Source: Nevskiaceae bacterium (GTDB taxonomy: Bacteria; Pseudomonadota; Gammaproteobacteria; Nevskiales; Nevskiaceae). Taken from it: a stretch of 64,000 nucleotides of DNA. Shown piece by piece: positions 17,284-26,062 of the stretch. Every line of letters starts with the position of its first letter. Position 1 is the stretch's first letter. The stretch is from the NCBI GenBank assembly GCA_004298465.1, contig SCRT01000012.1:248001-312000 (forward strand), given 5' to 3'. A program made the translations under genes and the position numbers. The notes beneath the pieces were generated by a model. The model worked only from the letters and a program-made list of their open reading frames with translations, was not told the DNA's origin and ran no database searches.

Positions 17284-17943
17284 TCAGTGTTTTGCCAGCG
17301 TGCAGCCGACCAGCTCCAGACGGCTGATTCCGGATTTCTGAAATTTCGGCTCGTGGTCGAGGATGTCGCGGCGCTCCACCTCCGTGTGCTGCCACGCCGC
17401 ACCCAGCAGTGCGGCCACTTCCATCGCAGGTACTGAGAACGGCGGCCCCGACATTTCGGCCTGCGGATATTCCAGCGTCACCATCAGCCCGCGACAGCCG
17501 GCGGGCAGGTGGCCGTAGACGTGGGCGGCGTAGCGGGTGCGCACGGCGGGCGGCAGGGCGATGAGGGCGGCGCGGTCGTAGACGCCCTGACACGAGGCCA
17601 GCGTTTCCGGCCGCACGGCGAACAGGTCGCCTTCGATGATCTCGATGTTCCCCGCTGCGTGGACAATGCCGTCCGGCGTGCTGCGCGACGTGGGCGTCAG
17701 GTGGTGTTCCGCAAAGAACTGTTCGATGGCCAGGGCGGACAATTCCACGCCCAGCACGCGCCAGCCGTGTGCGACGAACCAGCCCATGTCCAGCGACTTG
17801 CCGCACAGTGGCACGAGGATGCGCGGACTGTCCGCCAGCCCGGAACCTGGCCAGTACTGGTCCAGCCACGGATGAACCCGGCTCTGATGCCAGCCAGTGC
17901 GCCCTTCGCGCCAGCGGTCGAGCCAAATGCTTGTGTCGGTCAT
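17284..17943 (-). CDS. tpm: Thiopurine S-methyltransferase family protein
   Basis: The 219-residue cytoplasmic methyltransferase matches bacterial TPMT. It has an N-terminal SIWLDRWREGRTGWHQ with the conserved Trp-x-x-Arg-W...G-x-x-GWH pattern, the SAM-binding VPLCGKSLDMGW, LGVELSALAIEQFF, YDRAALIALPP and a C-terminal half of normal length. Bacterial members methylate thiopurines and also selenium and tellurium compounds to volatile forms. The ATG at 17943 is taken as the start; two in-frame ATGs lie up to 36 bp upstream. Confidence 0.92.
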   Translation of the reverse strand: MTDTSIWLDRWREGRTGWHQSRVHPWLDQYWPGSGLADSPRILVPLCGKSLDMGWFVAHGWRVLGVELSALAIEQFFAEHHLTPTSRSTPDGIVHAAGNIEIIEGDLFAVRPETLASCQGVYDRAALIALPPAVRTRYAAHVYGHLPAGCRGLMVTLEYPQAEMSGPPFSVPAMEVAALLGAAWQHTEVERRDILDHEPKFQKSGISRLELVGCTLAKH

Positions 17944-18075
17944 TTCTACCCTCATCATCGCTTGTGAGTCAGGATGCAACAGGTATAGCGCAAGCGCACG
18001 GAGTGTGGAGTTCTGCAGGACGTTCGCGGCTCGCCTAGACTGGGTGCATGGCCGTAGACTGACCGGGAGGAGAAC

Positions 18076-18576
18076 ATGAATACACCCATGGTTCGCGACC
18101 CGAATGCACTCGCTCCGTCACCGGATGCCCACCAGCAGCCAGATGGTTTCCTCGCGCGCTTCATGGCTCGTGCCGCGGAACGGCACTGGCGCTTGCGTGC
18201 AGCAGGGGCTCCGTTATGTGACACCGATCTTCCCGATCTGCATGCCGTGCTCGTCGTGCCACCCCAGCAGGTGGCATTGGAAATGACGCTGCGCAACGAA
18301 CGGGCACTGAAGCGCTACTACGCGGCGCGCGTCGATTACCGCGAGCGCGTGCTGGAGCGCAATTTCGACCGTGTGGCAATCCCGGTCGTGGATGGCATCC
18401 GTGGCAAGCCCCGTATGGCGGAAGCGCCGGCGCTGCGGGACCGGCACGTCGTCGGTGTGCGTCCCCTGCGCGCGCCGCGCGTGTCGATCGGCACCCCATC
18501 GGCAACACACGCTTCGACGGCGGTGACCGATGACGAGCCCGATCCGCGCCCGGCGCGCACCCCCCGGGTTTCGTAA
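18076..18576 (+). CDS. Hypothetical protein
   Basis: This is a 166-residue soluble protein without signal peptide or membrane helix. The start at 18076 has an excellent GGGAGGAGAAC ribosome-binding site. The first ~125 residues contain Arg-rich helical stretches such as ARFMARAAERHWRLRAAG, LHAVLVVPPQQVALEM and RERVLERNFDRVAIPVVDG. The last ~40 residues are Pro/Thr/Asp-rich and probably disordered. No family is recognised. The gene stands alone between tpm (divergent) and a His-rich exported protein gene. Confidence 0.6.
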   Translation: MNTPMVRDPNALAPSPDAHQQPDGFLARFMARAAERHWRLRAAGAPLCDTDLPDLHAVLVVPPQQVALEMTLRNERALKRYYAARVDYRERVLERNFDRVAIPVVDGIRGKPRMAEAPALRDRHVVGVRPLRAPRVSIGTPSATHASTAVTDDEPDPRPARTPRVS

Positions 18577-18678
18577 GCGACGCAGATCCGTTTTGTAGTA
18601 TTTTTGGGCAGGCCGCACATTCACTTTGCGTTCACGGAACGTGCGTACCGTGATGTCGACAATCTTGACACGGGAGCG

Positions 18679-19125
18679 ATGAACATGAAGCACTGGGTAG
18701 GCGGTCTATGCGTTGCGTTGGCGGCGGTGGTATCGGTGCCGGCCATGGCGCAAGTGGGGGTGTCGATCAGTGTCGGTCAGCCGGGTTTCTACGGGCAGAT
18801 CAATCTCGGCAGCGCGCCGGTTCCACAACTCATCTATCAGCAACCCGTGGTGGTGGCACAGGTGCCGCAGTATGTCGGTGTCGCGCCGATCTACCTGCGC
18901 GTGCCGCCGGGTTATGAGCGGCACTGGTCGAAGCATTGTGCGGCTTACCGGGCGTGCGGGCGGCCAGTCTACTTTGTCACGAATGATTGGTACGAACGGC
19001 ATTACGTCCCGTACTATCGCGAACATCGTGGACACCCCGGGCATGGCGAGGGCCATCGCGGGCATGGTCATGGGTATGACAAAGGCCATCACGGGCATGG
19101 CGGAGGTCATCAGGATCGCGACTGA
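18679..19125 (+). CDS. Exported protein with histidine/glycine-rich C-terminus
   Basis: This is a 148-residue protein with a Sec signal peptide (MNMKHWVGGLCVALAAVVSV, cleavage after AMA near residue 24). The mature N-terminus VGVSISVGQPGFYGQINLG is a motif I associate with a family of small exported proteins of unknown function in Burkholderiales and related bacteria. A Tyr/Pro-rich middle (LRVPPGYERHWSKHCAAYRA) with two Cys follows. The last ~35 residues are packed with His-Gly pairs and look like a metal-chelating tail. The start ATG at 18679 has GGGAG upstream. Possible Ni, Cu or Zn binding is inference from composition. Confidence 0.7.
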   Translation: MNMKHWVGGLCVALAAVVSVPAMAQVGVSISVGQPGFYGQINLGSAPVPQLIYQQPVVVAQVPQYVGVAPIYLRVPPGYERHWSKHCAAYRACGRPVYFVTNDWYERHYVPYYREHRGHPGHGEGHRGHGHGYDKGHHGHGGGHQDRD

Positions 19126-19341
19126 TCCGGGGCCCCCGGCGGCAGATCCTCTGCGGGTAAAGCAGGGCGGCTTCCTGCTAGAGGTCGCACTGCGGTCTGG
19201 TTCGTGGAGTTGAACCTCGTTCGTACTGCATTTCCTTGACAATCCGCTAGAATACCCAGCCTGCACGTTCGACGTGCTGCGGGCAGTTTGTGCCGTGATG
19301 GGGTCGAACGGATACAAATCCAACGAGTTCAAGGGGTCGGT

Positions 19342-20472
19342 ATGGCCGTCAAGATTGCCGTATTGAAGGAAGTGCGGGAGCACGAGAAGCGCGTTGCGCT
19401 GGTGCCCAACGTCATCGACAAGATGCGCAAGCTCGGCGTCGAGCTTTCCATGCAGACTTCCGCAGGCGAGGGTGCGCGCCAGCCGGATGCCGCGTATCAG
19501 AACGTCAACCTGATCGCGAACCCGCAGGGGCTGGTCGGCGACGCCGACATCGTGCTGGCCGTCCAGCCGCCAGCGCCGGAAGTCATCCACGCGATGAAGG
19601 AAGGCGCCATCCTGCTGTGCTTCGTGCACGCGGCCAAGGAAGTGGCAACCGTCAAGCTGCTGCGCGATCGCAAGATCACCTGCTTTGCCATGGAACTGGT
19701 GCCGCGCATTTCGCGCGCCCAGGCAATGGATGCGCTGTCCTCGCAGGCTGCGCTGGCGGGCTACTACGCGGCGCTGCTGGGTGCCACGAACCTGTCACGT
19801 ATTCTGCCCATGATGACGACCGCCGTCGGTTCCATCCGGCCGGCGAAGACGTTGGTCATGGGGCTCGGCGTTGCCGGCCTGCAGGCGCTGGCCACGGCTC
19901 GGCGTCTGGGTTCGCAGGTCGAAGGCTACGACATTCGCCCGGAAACCAAGGAACAGGCCGAGTCGTTGGGGGCAAAATTCGTCGACACCGGCATCGACGC
20001 GCGCGGCGAGGGCGGCTATGCCCGTGCCCTGACGGACGAGGAGAAGGCCAAGGTTGCCGAAGTCGTCACGAAGCACATCCAGAATGCCGATCTGGTCATC
20101 ACCACGGCCGCGATTCCCGGCCGTCCGTCGCCGAAGCTCATCTCCAAGGCCCAGGTCGAAGGCATGAAAGTCGGCAGCGTCATCGTCGACATCGCTGCGG
20201 AAGGCGGCGGCAACTGCGAATGCACGAAGCCGGGCGAGACCATCCAGGTCGGCAACGTCACCATCGTTGCGCCGTTGAATATTCCCTCGCTGCTCGCCGA
20301 GCATGCTTCCGAGCTGTACTCGAAGAATCAGCTCAACCTGCTGGGGCTGTTCGTGAAGGATGGCGTCGCCAAGATCGACTGGGAAGATGAAGTGCTTGCC
20401 AAGGCGTGCCTGACGCATGCCGGCGAAATCCGCAACGAGCGGGCGAAGCAGGCCGTCGAAGGCAACGCCTGA
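19342..20472 (+). CDS. pntAA: NAD(P) transhydrogenase subunit alpha, part 1 (domain I)
   Basis: This 376-residue cytoplasmic subunit is the NAD(H)-binding domain I of the proton-translocating transhydrogenase. The fold resembles alanine dehydrogenase: MAVKIAVLKEVREHEKRVAL at the N-terminus, the GLGVAGLQALATARRLG Rossmann motif, ITTAAIPGRPSPKLI, and the GGNCECTKPGE loop. The transmembrane part normally fused to it in E. coli PntA is encoded separately by the next gene, so the alpha subunit is split as in Rhodospirillum. The start ATG at 19342 follows AAGGGG. It heads the three-gene operon pntAA-pntAB-pntB. Confidence 0.95.
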   Translation: MAVKIAVLKEVREHEKRVALVPNVIDKMRKLGVELSMQTSAGEGARQPDAAYQNVNLIANPQGLVGDADIVLAVQPPAPEVIHAMKEGAILLCFVHAAKEVATVKLLRDRKITCFAMELVPRISRAQAMDALSSQAALAGYYAALLGATNLSRILPMMTTAVGSIRPAKTLVMGLGVAGLQALATARRLGSQVEGYDIRPETKEQAESLGAKFVDTGIDARGEGGYARALTDEEKAKVAEVVTKHIQNADLVITTAAIPGRPSPKLISKAQVEGMKVGSVIVDIAAEGGGNCECTKPGETIQVGNVTIVAPLNIPSLLAEHASELYSKNQLNLLGLFVKDGVAKIDWEDEVLAKACLTHAGEIRNERAKQAVEGNA

Positions 20473-20502
20473 CACCAGCCCGGATCCACACAGGGGACCA
20501 TC

Positions 20503-20811
20503 ATGGAAGCAACCGCATTGAGTTTCACGGGCTTTGTCGCCCTCTACATCTTCATGCTCGCCGCGTTCACCGGCTACGAGATCATCGGCCGCGTGCCGTC
20601 GATCCTGCACACGCCGCTGATGTCGGGGTCGAACTTCGTCCACGGCATCGTCTGCGTCGGTGCCATCTTCGCGCTGCTCAATGCCACCACGCCGCTGGAG
20701 CAGGTCATCGGTTTCGTCGGCGTGCTGTTCGGTGCCGGCAACGTGGCGGGGGGCTATGTCGTGACCGAGCGCATGCTGGAGATGTTCAAGCCCAGCGACA
20801 AGAAGAAATAA
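20503..20811 (+). CDS. pntAB: NAD(P) transhydrogenase subunit alpha, part 2 (membrane domain)
   Basis: A 102-residue inner-membrane protein with three to four helices forms the alpha part of membrane domain II. Typical blocks are LYIFMLAAFTGYEIIGRVPSIL, LHTPLMSGSNFVHGIV and LFGAGNVAGGYVVTERML. It lies 30 bp after pntAA with AGGGGACC as ribosome-binding site. Together with PntB it forms the proton channel that couples proton entry to NADP+ reduction by NADH. Confidence 0.94.
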   Translation: MEATALSFTGFVALYIFMLAAFTGYEIIGRVPSILHTPLMSGSNFVHGIVCVGAIFALLNATTPLEQVIGFVGVLFGAGNVAGGYVVTERMLEMFKPSDKKK

Positions 20812-20904
20812 CCCGAAAGGCACAGGAATCTTCGTGCCGCCAGGCACGTACACGGCCCGGGCAGGCAGGGAACTGCAGCACGCCGTTCACAGGGAATACC
20901 GGTC

Positions 20905-22335
20905 ATGGATGCGAATCTGATCATCAATGTTGTCTACATCGTCGCTGCGTTCCTGTTCATCTACGGGTTGAAGCGCATGTCTTCGCCTGTGACGGCGCGC
21001 AGCGGCATCGTCGTTGCCGGTGTCGGCATGCTGTTCGCCGTGCTGGTCAGCTTCCTGTACGCCGTCACGGCGTCGGAAGCAGCCAAGGCACACATGAGCG
21101 TGAACCTCTCGCTCGCGGCCGTGGCCTTGATCCTCGGTGTCGTCGTGGCGTACTGGACGGGCAAGAAAGTGGCGATGACCGCCATGCCGCAGATGATCGC
21201 CATCTACAACGGCCTCGGTGGCGGTGCTGCGGCGCTGATCGCCGCGTCGGAACTGTTTGCGCCCGCCGTCAGCGGTGAGTCGGAAGATGTCGTGCGCCTC
21301 GTCGTAACCGTGATCGGGGCCATCATCGGCGCCGTGTCCTTCTCCGGTTCCGTGATCGCCTGGGCCAAGCTCGACGGACGCATCAAGAAGACCTGGCGCG
21401 TGTCCGGTCAGCAGTTCCTGAACGGCGCGGTGATGCTGGTGGCACTGGGCATCGGGGCCTACCTTGTGTTCGGCGCGCACGGCCATGGAGCGGTCGGCCT
21501 GACCGTGGCGTTCTTCATCATCACGCTGGTCTTCGGCGTGCTGATGACGATGCCGATCGGTGGTGCCGACATGCCGGTCGTGATCTCGCTCTACAACGCG
21601 TTCACCGGCCTGGCCGTGGGCGCTGAAGGTTTCGTGCTACAGAACCCGGCGCTGATGATCGCCGGCATGGTGGTCGGTGCGGCGGGCACGCTGCTGACAC
21701 TGCTCATGGCCAAGGCCATGAACCGCAGCGTGAAGAACGTGATCTTCTCGAACTTCGCAGTCGAGAGCAGCGCCGCGCAGGGCGAGATCGAAGGCTCGCT
21801 CAAGCCGACGGACGCCTCCGACGCCGCCGTGCAGATGCGCTATGCGCAGAAAGTCATCATCGCCCCAGGCTACGGCTTGGCCGTGGCCCAGGCGCAGCAC
21901 AAGCTCTACGAATTCGTGAAGCTGCTGCAGGCTCATGACGTGGACGTGAAGTTCGCCATCCATCCGGTGGCCGGCCGTATGCCCGGCCACATGAACGTGC
22001 TGCTGGCGGAAGCCGGTGTGCCTTACGACATCATCCATGACATGGATGATATCAACGAGGAATTCAAGGAAGCGGACGTGGCGCTCGTCATCGGCGCGAA
22101 CGACACCGTCAACCCGGCGGCGCGCACCCAGAAATCCTCGCCGATCTACGGCATGCCGGTGCTCAAGGTCGACGATGCCAAGCAGGTCTATGTCATCAAG
22201 CGTGGCGAAGGCAAGGGCTACTCGGGGGTCGTCAACGAGCTGTTCTACCGCGACAACACCAACATGGTGTACGGCGACGCGCAGAAGGTGATGGTGAAGA
22301 TGATCCAGGCCATCAAGGACCTGGGCGAAGGCTGA
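20905..22335 (+). CDS. pntB: NAD(P) transhydrogenase subunit beta
   Basis: The 476-residue protein has eight to nine N-terminal membrane helices (about residues 5-280) and the C-terminal NADP(H)-binding domain III. The latter carries IIAPGYGLAVAQAQH, FAIHPVAGRMPGHMNVLLAEAGVPYD, VALVIGANDTVNPAA and VIKRGEGKGYSGVVN. It completes the membrane-bound enzyme that makes NADPH from NADH using the proton gradient. The 93-bp gap from pntAB holds no clear promoter or hairpin. The membrane part contains the conserved His-bearing GAHGHGAVGL segment. Confidence 0.95.
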   Translation: MDANLIINVVYIVAAFLFIYGLKRMSSPVTARSGIVVAGVGMLFAVLVSFLYAVTASEAAKAHMSVNLSLAAVALILGVVVAYWTGKKVAMTAMPQMIAIYNGLGGGAAALIAASELFAPAVSGESEDVVRLVVTVIGAIIGAVSFSGSVIAWAKLDGRIKKTWRVSGQQFLNGAVMLVALGIGAYLVFGAHGHGAVGLTVAFFIITLVFGVLMTMPIGGADMPVVISLYNAFTGLAVGAEGFVLQNPALMIAGMVVGAAGTLLTLLMAKAMNRSVKNVIFSNFAVESSAAQGEIEGSLKPTDASDAAVQMRYAQKVIIAPGYGLAVAQAQHKLYEFVKLLQAHDVDVKFAIHPVAGRMPGHMNVLLAEAGVPYDIIHDMDDINEEFKEADVALVIGANDTVNPAARTQKSSPIYGMPVLKVDDAKQVYVIKRGEGKGYSGVVNELFYRDNTNMVYGDAQKVMVKMIQAIKDLGEG

Positions 22336-22538
22336 TTCACGACACGCGATGGATCGCCGCCCGTTCCACCGCGTTCAGCAATCCATCCCGGATAACCCGG
22401 CAGGCTTCGGATCCGGATATTCCCCACCGTTTCGTGGCCCTCTTCGCTCGCGAATCTGCCGGAAGGGCAAAGCCGAGGGTATGCCTTAAATGGTCTCGCC
22501 GCAGATTCGCTGCAGATATGCGGCTAAAAGCAAAAGTG

Positions 22539-23291
22539 TCAGCCCGTAGTCCCTGAAGATCGGGAATGCCCCGTCACTACTTGCGGCGTAGCGCGATAGA
22601 CCGCCGGGAAGTGCTCGGCTAGCGCGCGCACCTTGGGCTGATCGTTGATCCGAATGTAAAGGCTGTTCGGATGCTTGAGTCCGTAGTTTTGGTGGTAAGT
22701 CTCGGCCGGATAGAACTGATCCGGCTGAATCCGCCCCACTTGCGTGGCGATGGCTCGGGAAAACACGCCGGCACGATCAAGTTGTCGAACATAGGCCGTG
22801 GCCACTTTCTCCTGCGCGGAATCGAGCGCAAAGATCTCCGAACGGTATTGCGGCCCGACATCTGGCCCCTGCCGATTCACTTGTGTCGGATCGTGCGCAA
22901 CTGAAAAATAAATGCGCAACAATTCGCCGTAGCTGATCTTCTTCGGGTCGTAGAAGATGCGCACCGATTCGGCATGCCTGGTGTGGCTGGTGCTGGTGTC
23001 GTAGTAATGAGCGGTGGCCTTCGAGCCGCCCGCGTAGCCGGCAACCACCTTGCGCACGCCATCGACGTGCTGGAAGACCATTTCCATGCCCCAGAAGCAA
23101 CCGCCGGCAAGAACGGCCTGGGAGCCGGTTTTCGTCTTCAAGGTCATCGCCGGCGCGGGAATGACGACATGGTGGCTCGTCCCCGCTTGTGCCGGCAGGG
23201 TTCGGGCGATGGCGAAAATCGTTCCGCCAACCAGAACCGTGGCCAGCAGAACGCTTGTCGTGCGTGTTCGTGTCCGGGACATCATCTTCAT
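22539..23291 (-). CDS. msrA: Peptide-methionine (S)-S-oxide reductase MsrA, exported form
   Basis: This 250-residue protein reduces the S epimer of methionine sulfoxide. The catalytic GCFWGMEMVFQHVDGV (Cys at about residue 65), YAGGS, HAESVRIFYDP and HYYDTS blocks are present, and the C-terminal AETYHQNYG matches the family. Before the domain lies a basic N-terminus and a hydrophobic stretch (about residues 13-30, LLATVLVGGTIFAIA) ending in PAQAG, a Sec signal or anchor. The enzyme is therefore placed in the periplasm, unlike the usual cytosolic MsrA. It is the last of five same-strand genes in the methionine-redox module, 27 bp after msrB. Confidence 0.93.
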   Translation of the reverse strand: MKMMSRTRTRTTSVLLATVLVGGTIFAIARTLPAQAGTSHHVVIPAPAMTLKTKTGSQAVLAGGCFWGMEMVFQHVDGVRKVVAGYAGGSKATAHYYDTSTSHTRHAESVRIFYDPKKISYGELLRIYFSVAHDPTQVNRQGPDVGPQYRSEIFALDSAQEKVATAYVRQLDRAGVFSRAIATQVGRIQPDQFYPAETYHQNYGLKHPNSLYIRINDQPKVRALAEHFPAVYRATPQVVTGHSRSSGTTG

Positions 23292-23318
23292 TCTCCGATA
23301 TGCGTGTCGCCTCGGGTT

Positions 23319-23885
23319 TCACGTGGCCGCTGTCGGGACAAACACCAGCGCCGCCGAGTCCGTGCAATAACGCAGCCCGGTAGGGGGCGGGCCATCGTGG
23401 AACTTGTGGCCGAGATGGGCGTTGCAGCGGCTGCAGGAAACCGCGGTTCGAACGATGCCGAAGCGGGTATCGCGGTGCTGGTTGACATTGGCTGCGGCAA
23501 TCGGCTGCCAGAAACTCGGCCAACCGGTGCCCGAGTGGAACTGGGTACTGCTGTCGAACAAAGCCGTGTTGCAGCAGATGCAGCGGTAGAGGCCGTGTTC
23601 TTCGGGCAAGCGCCAATACCGTCCGGTAAAGGCACGTTCGGTCCCGTTCTGGCGGGTGATGCGATAGCTCTGTGGGGAAAGCTGTTCCCGCCATTCGGTC
23701 GGGGTCTTGATAATTCGTGCAACGTTGCGCATGCCAAGAGGCTGCCCCGCAGCGTTGAAAACGGCGATGGTGACGATATCGCCGCTCGATGCGTTGGCGA
23801 ACGAAGTCGTCGCCGCCAATGCAATGCCAACGCCGGTGACAGTGCCTTGCAGAAAACGTCGGCGCGTGGGGCTGAACGGCTTCAT
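23319..23885 (-). CDS. msrB: Peptide-methionine (R)-S-oxide reductase MsrB, Tat-exported form
   Basis: The 188-residue protein reduces the R epimer of methionine sulfoxide. The zinc site uses two CxxC pairs (Cys 102/105 and 151/154), the substrate loop is HSGTGWPSFWQP, and the catalytic Cys is in RYCTDSAAL (about 174). The N-terminus has a twin-arginine signal (TRRRFLQG then a hydrophobic stretch), so it is exported folded. About 25 extra residues between signal and domain, containing FNAAGQPLGM, are unusual. The ATG at 23885 puts the Tat motif at the start; an upstream in-frame ATG at 23963 is rejected. It lies between the Mo-cofactor gene and msrA. Confidence 0.93.
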   Translation of the reverse strand: MKPFSPTRRRFLQGTVTGVGIALAATTSFANASSGDIVTIAVFNAAGQPLGMRNVARIIKTPTEWREQLSPQSYRITRQNGTERAFTGRYWRLPEEHGLYRCICCNTALFDSSTQFHSGTGWPSFWQPIAAANVNQHRDTRFGIVRTAVSCSRCNAHLGHKFHDGPPPTGLRYCTDSAALVFVPTAAT

Positions 23886-23999
23886 GTTGAACCTCCGGTT
23901 GATTGCCTGGCCGGGCAGACGACACAAGACGTCTTGCGTGCCCGGATTGAACGGTGCTTGCAAAGTTCCGCTGTATCCATGAGCGAATGCGGGTCTCTT

Positions 24000-24746
24000 T
24001 CAAATCCCGGCATACCACTGGTAACCCTGATCCTCCCAGTAGCCCCCATTGCCGCCGCCGGTGTCCTTGAACGAAGCGACCAGATCGATGCGGCGCAGGT
24101 ACTTCGCCATCTTGTATCCGAGCTGGCGCGGCACGCGCAGGCGCAGGGGTGCGCCGTTGGCAATCGGCACGGGTTTGTCGTTGAGTTCCCATGCCAGGAG
24201 AGTTTGTGGGTGACAGGCGGAGTCCAAGCCCAGGGATTCGTAATAGCCGTCGTCATAACAGTGAAAGACCACGTAACGCGCCGCCGCGTTCGGCTGGGCC
24301 AACTGCAACACCCGGGACAACTGCACGCCGGTCCACTTGCCGATCACGCTCCACCCCTCAACGCAGTCGTGGCGCGTGATCTGGGTGCGATTGGGCAGCA
24401 AGCGAAGCTGGTCCAGCGACAACGACAGCGGGTGCGTCACCAAGCCCCCCACCTCCAGCCGATAATCGCGAAAACCGTTGGCCGCCAGCGCGCGATAGGC
24501 GACAGATGCCGGATCGGTGCTGCCGTTGGGGCGAAACCACGGAGAGATGTCCGCCTCGCTGAATTCTTCCACCATCGCATCACCTGTCAACGCGCGCTGC
24601 GCGGCGCGGCTGAGTGCGGTTGCACTGTTCAGCACCTTGGGCGCCCACTCGGTACGAGAAATCCCGTCGCAGCCACCGAGCATCACCGTGCCGGTCAATG
24701 CCAGCGAGTCGAGCAGAAAACGACGCCGGTTAGTGATCGGTTTCAT
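24000..24746 (-). CDS. Molybdopterin-dependent oxidoreductase, Tat lipoprotein (MsrP/sulfite-oxidase fold)
   Basis: This is a 248-residue exported Mo-cofactor enzyme. The N-terminus has a twin-arginine motif (NRRRFLLD) and then lipobox LGGC (Cys at about 26), predicting a Tat-exported lipoprotein. The Mo-coordinating Cys is in TRHDCVEGWSVIGKW (about residue 128), the signature of the sulfite oxidase superfamily including MsrP/YedY. C-terminal RLRVPRQLGYKMAKYLRRID also fits. In MsrP the substrate is periplasmic methionine sulfoxide; here it is not proven. The gene overlaps the upstream cytochrome b561 gene by 17 bp, so the b561 subunit is the likely electron donor. Confidence 0.88.
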   Translation of the reverse strand: MKPITNRRRFLLDSLALTGTVMLGGCDGISRTEWAPKVLNSATALSRAAQRALTGDAMVEEFSEADISPWFRPNGSTDPASVAYRALAANGFRDYRLEVGGLVTHPLSLSLDQLRLLPNRTQITRHDCVEGWSVIGKWTGVQLSRVLQLAQPNAAARYVVFHCYDDGYYESLGLDSACHPQTLLAWELNDKPVPIANGAPLRLRVPRQLGYKMAKYLRRIDLVASFKDTGGGNGGYWEDQGYQWYAGI

Positions 24747-25611
24747 GATGTGTCTCTACCTCGATGGCGTAGCGGCCGGTGATGATCGAGCGCAGGTTGT
24801 TGCCAAGCCCGGTGATGACCACTTCAAACATGTGGATCAGAAAGAACGCGACAAAGCCCATGGCTAACAGGAAATGGATGCTGCGTGCCGACTGCCGCCC
24901 GCCGACCAGGTCGACCAGCCAGCCCAGCACCGAATCCATGCGCGGCGACATCGCCAGGCCCATCAGTACGATGCCGCCGCCCAAGCCGAAGATCACCACC
25001 AGATACGCGACCCGCTGCAGCACGTTGTAGCGTGCCGCGGCCTCGCCGCACGGATGGCGCAGCAATGCGTGATCGACGATCGAGCGCCCGATCCCGCGCC
25101 AATCCTTGCGTGTCGGTACCAGGTCGCGGATCAGGTGCCGCGTCCACAGCGCGTAGGCGACGAAGCACACGCCGTTGATCGCGAAGATCCAGGCGAAGAA
25201 GAAATGCCAGGCCCGCCCCAGCGCCAGCCATTGCGGCCCCGGAATGGTTGCCCAGTTCGGAAAACCGCGCTCCGTCGGTGCGCCGTCCATCTCCGAAACG
25301 CCTAGCCAGCCAGTGGTATTGAAGCGATAGGGACCGACCATGGTGACGCCTCGCAGGCTGCCGTCGCCGTCGCTCGTGGCGCCGAGTATCAGCCACGGAT
25401 GATGAAAATCGGATCCTTGGCCCCAGTAAAGCGCCGAGTGGGCGTTGAAGATCTGCAGTCCACTGCCGAGCAGGATCAGCAGGCAAACGGCGTTGACCCA
25501 GTGCATGATCCTCAATGGCAGCGTGTGCCGGTAGAGCACGCGCTTTTGCATTAGCGTCGTCCGCGGATGATCGTCGGGTTGCCGGGGCTTGTTCATCGTT
25601 TGCATGCCCAT
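24730..25611 (-). CDS. Cytochrome b561-type membrane electron-transfer subunit
   Basis: This 293-residue inner-membrane protein has about four to five helices. Heme-ligand type histidines lie in LPLRIMHWVNAVCLLIL, in the AWHFFFAWIFAINGVCF helix and in SIHFLLAMGFVAFFLIHMFEV. The overall plan is that of the Ni/Fe-hydrogenase-type b561 family (DUF4405/COG4117-like). It probably passes quinol electrons to the adjacent exported Mo enzyme, the role that MsrQ/YedZ plays for MsrP. The start (25611 or the ATG at 25596) is uncertain because no good ribosome-binding site was seen. It lies 71 bp after the MXKDX gene. Confidence 0.86.
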   Translation of the reverse strand: MGMQTMNKPRQPDDHPRTTLMQKRVLYRHTLPLRIMHWVNAVCLLILLGSGLQIFNAHSALYWGQGSDFHHPWLILGATSDGDGSLRGVTMVGPYRFNTTGWLGVSEMDGAPTERGFPNWATIPGPQWLALGRAWHFFFAWIFAINGVCFVAYALWTRHLIRDLVPTRKDWRGIGRSIVDHALLRHPCGEAAARYNVLQRVAYLVVIFGLGGGIVLMGLAMSPRMDSVLGWLVDLVGGRQSARSIHFLLAMGFVAFFLIHMFEVVITGLGNNLRSIITGRYAIEVETHHETDH

Positions 25612-25682
25612 AATTGCTGCGGTCGGCCGGCGGTGGATGAAATAGCGGCCACCGACCGACCAGCGGCCTGCTCCAGACCGGC

Positions 25683-25976
25683 CTACCTGGACATGTTGTC
25701 CTTCTTCATCATGCCCTTGTCCTTGGACATGCTCTTGTCGTGCATCATGTCGTCTTTCTTCATCATGTCCTTGTCGTGCGACATGCTGTCCTTCTTCATC
25801 ATGCCCTTGTCGTGCGACATGTTGTCCTTCTTCATCATCTTCTTGTTGTGCGTCATGCCGTTGTCATGCGACATGCTGTCGCCTGCCATGGCGCTGCTGG
25901 GGACAATGAACAACGCAGCGGCGGAGAATGCAATCGCGCCGAACAGCGTCAGGGAAGCCGATTTTTTTACCAACAT
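25683..25976 (-). CDS. Exported pentapeptide MXKDX repeat protein (methionine-rich)
   Basis: The 97-residue protein has a Sec signal peptide ending in SSAMA (about residue 31). A 66-residue mature peptide follows, made almost entirely of MSHDKGMMKKD-type repeats. By my count 16 of the 66 mature residues are Met, with many Lys, Asp and His and no Cys. This matches the family known as pentapeptide MXKDX repeat proteins (TIGR02953). The gene has an AGGAG ribosome-binding site and is first in the row MXKDX-b561-Mo enzyme-MsrB-MsrA. A role as a sacrificial methionine pool for oxidants, or as a metal chaperone, is inferred from composition and neighbours. Confidence 0.88.
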   Translation of the reverse strand: MLVKKSASLTLFGAIAFSAAALFIVPSSAMAGDSMSHDNGMTHNKKMMKKDNMSHDKGMMKKDSMSHDKDMMKKDDMMHDKSMSKDKGMMKKDNMSR

Positions 25977-26062
25977 GGTGGTAGCTCCTGTTGAAGTGGA
26001 TGTGCGAGCACCGCTTGTGCGGCGACCGCCCCACTACGCTATGCGTCCCTTGTCGCCCAATC

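Noticed and set aside
19236..19253. TTGACA and TAGAAT upstream of pntAA as a promoter
   Set aside because: The hexamers are only 6 bp apart, which does not fit a sigma-70 promoter.
22974..24782. A 602-codon plus-strand frame opposite msrA, msrB and the Mo-cofactor gene
   Set aside because: It is antisense to three well-supported genes and shows no protein family.
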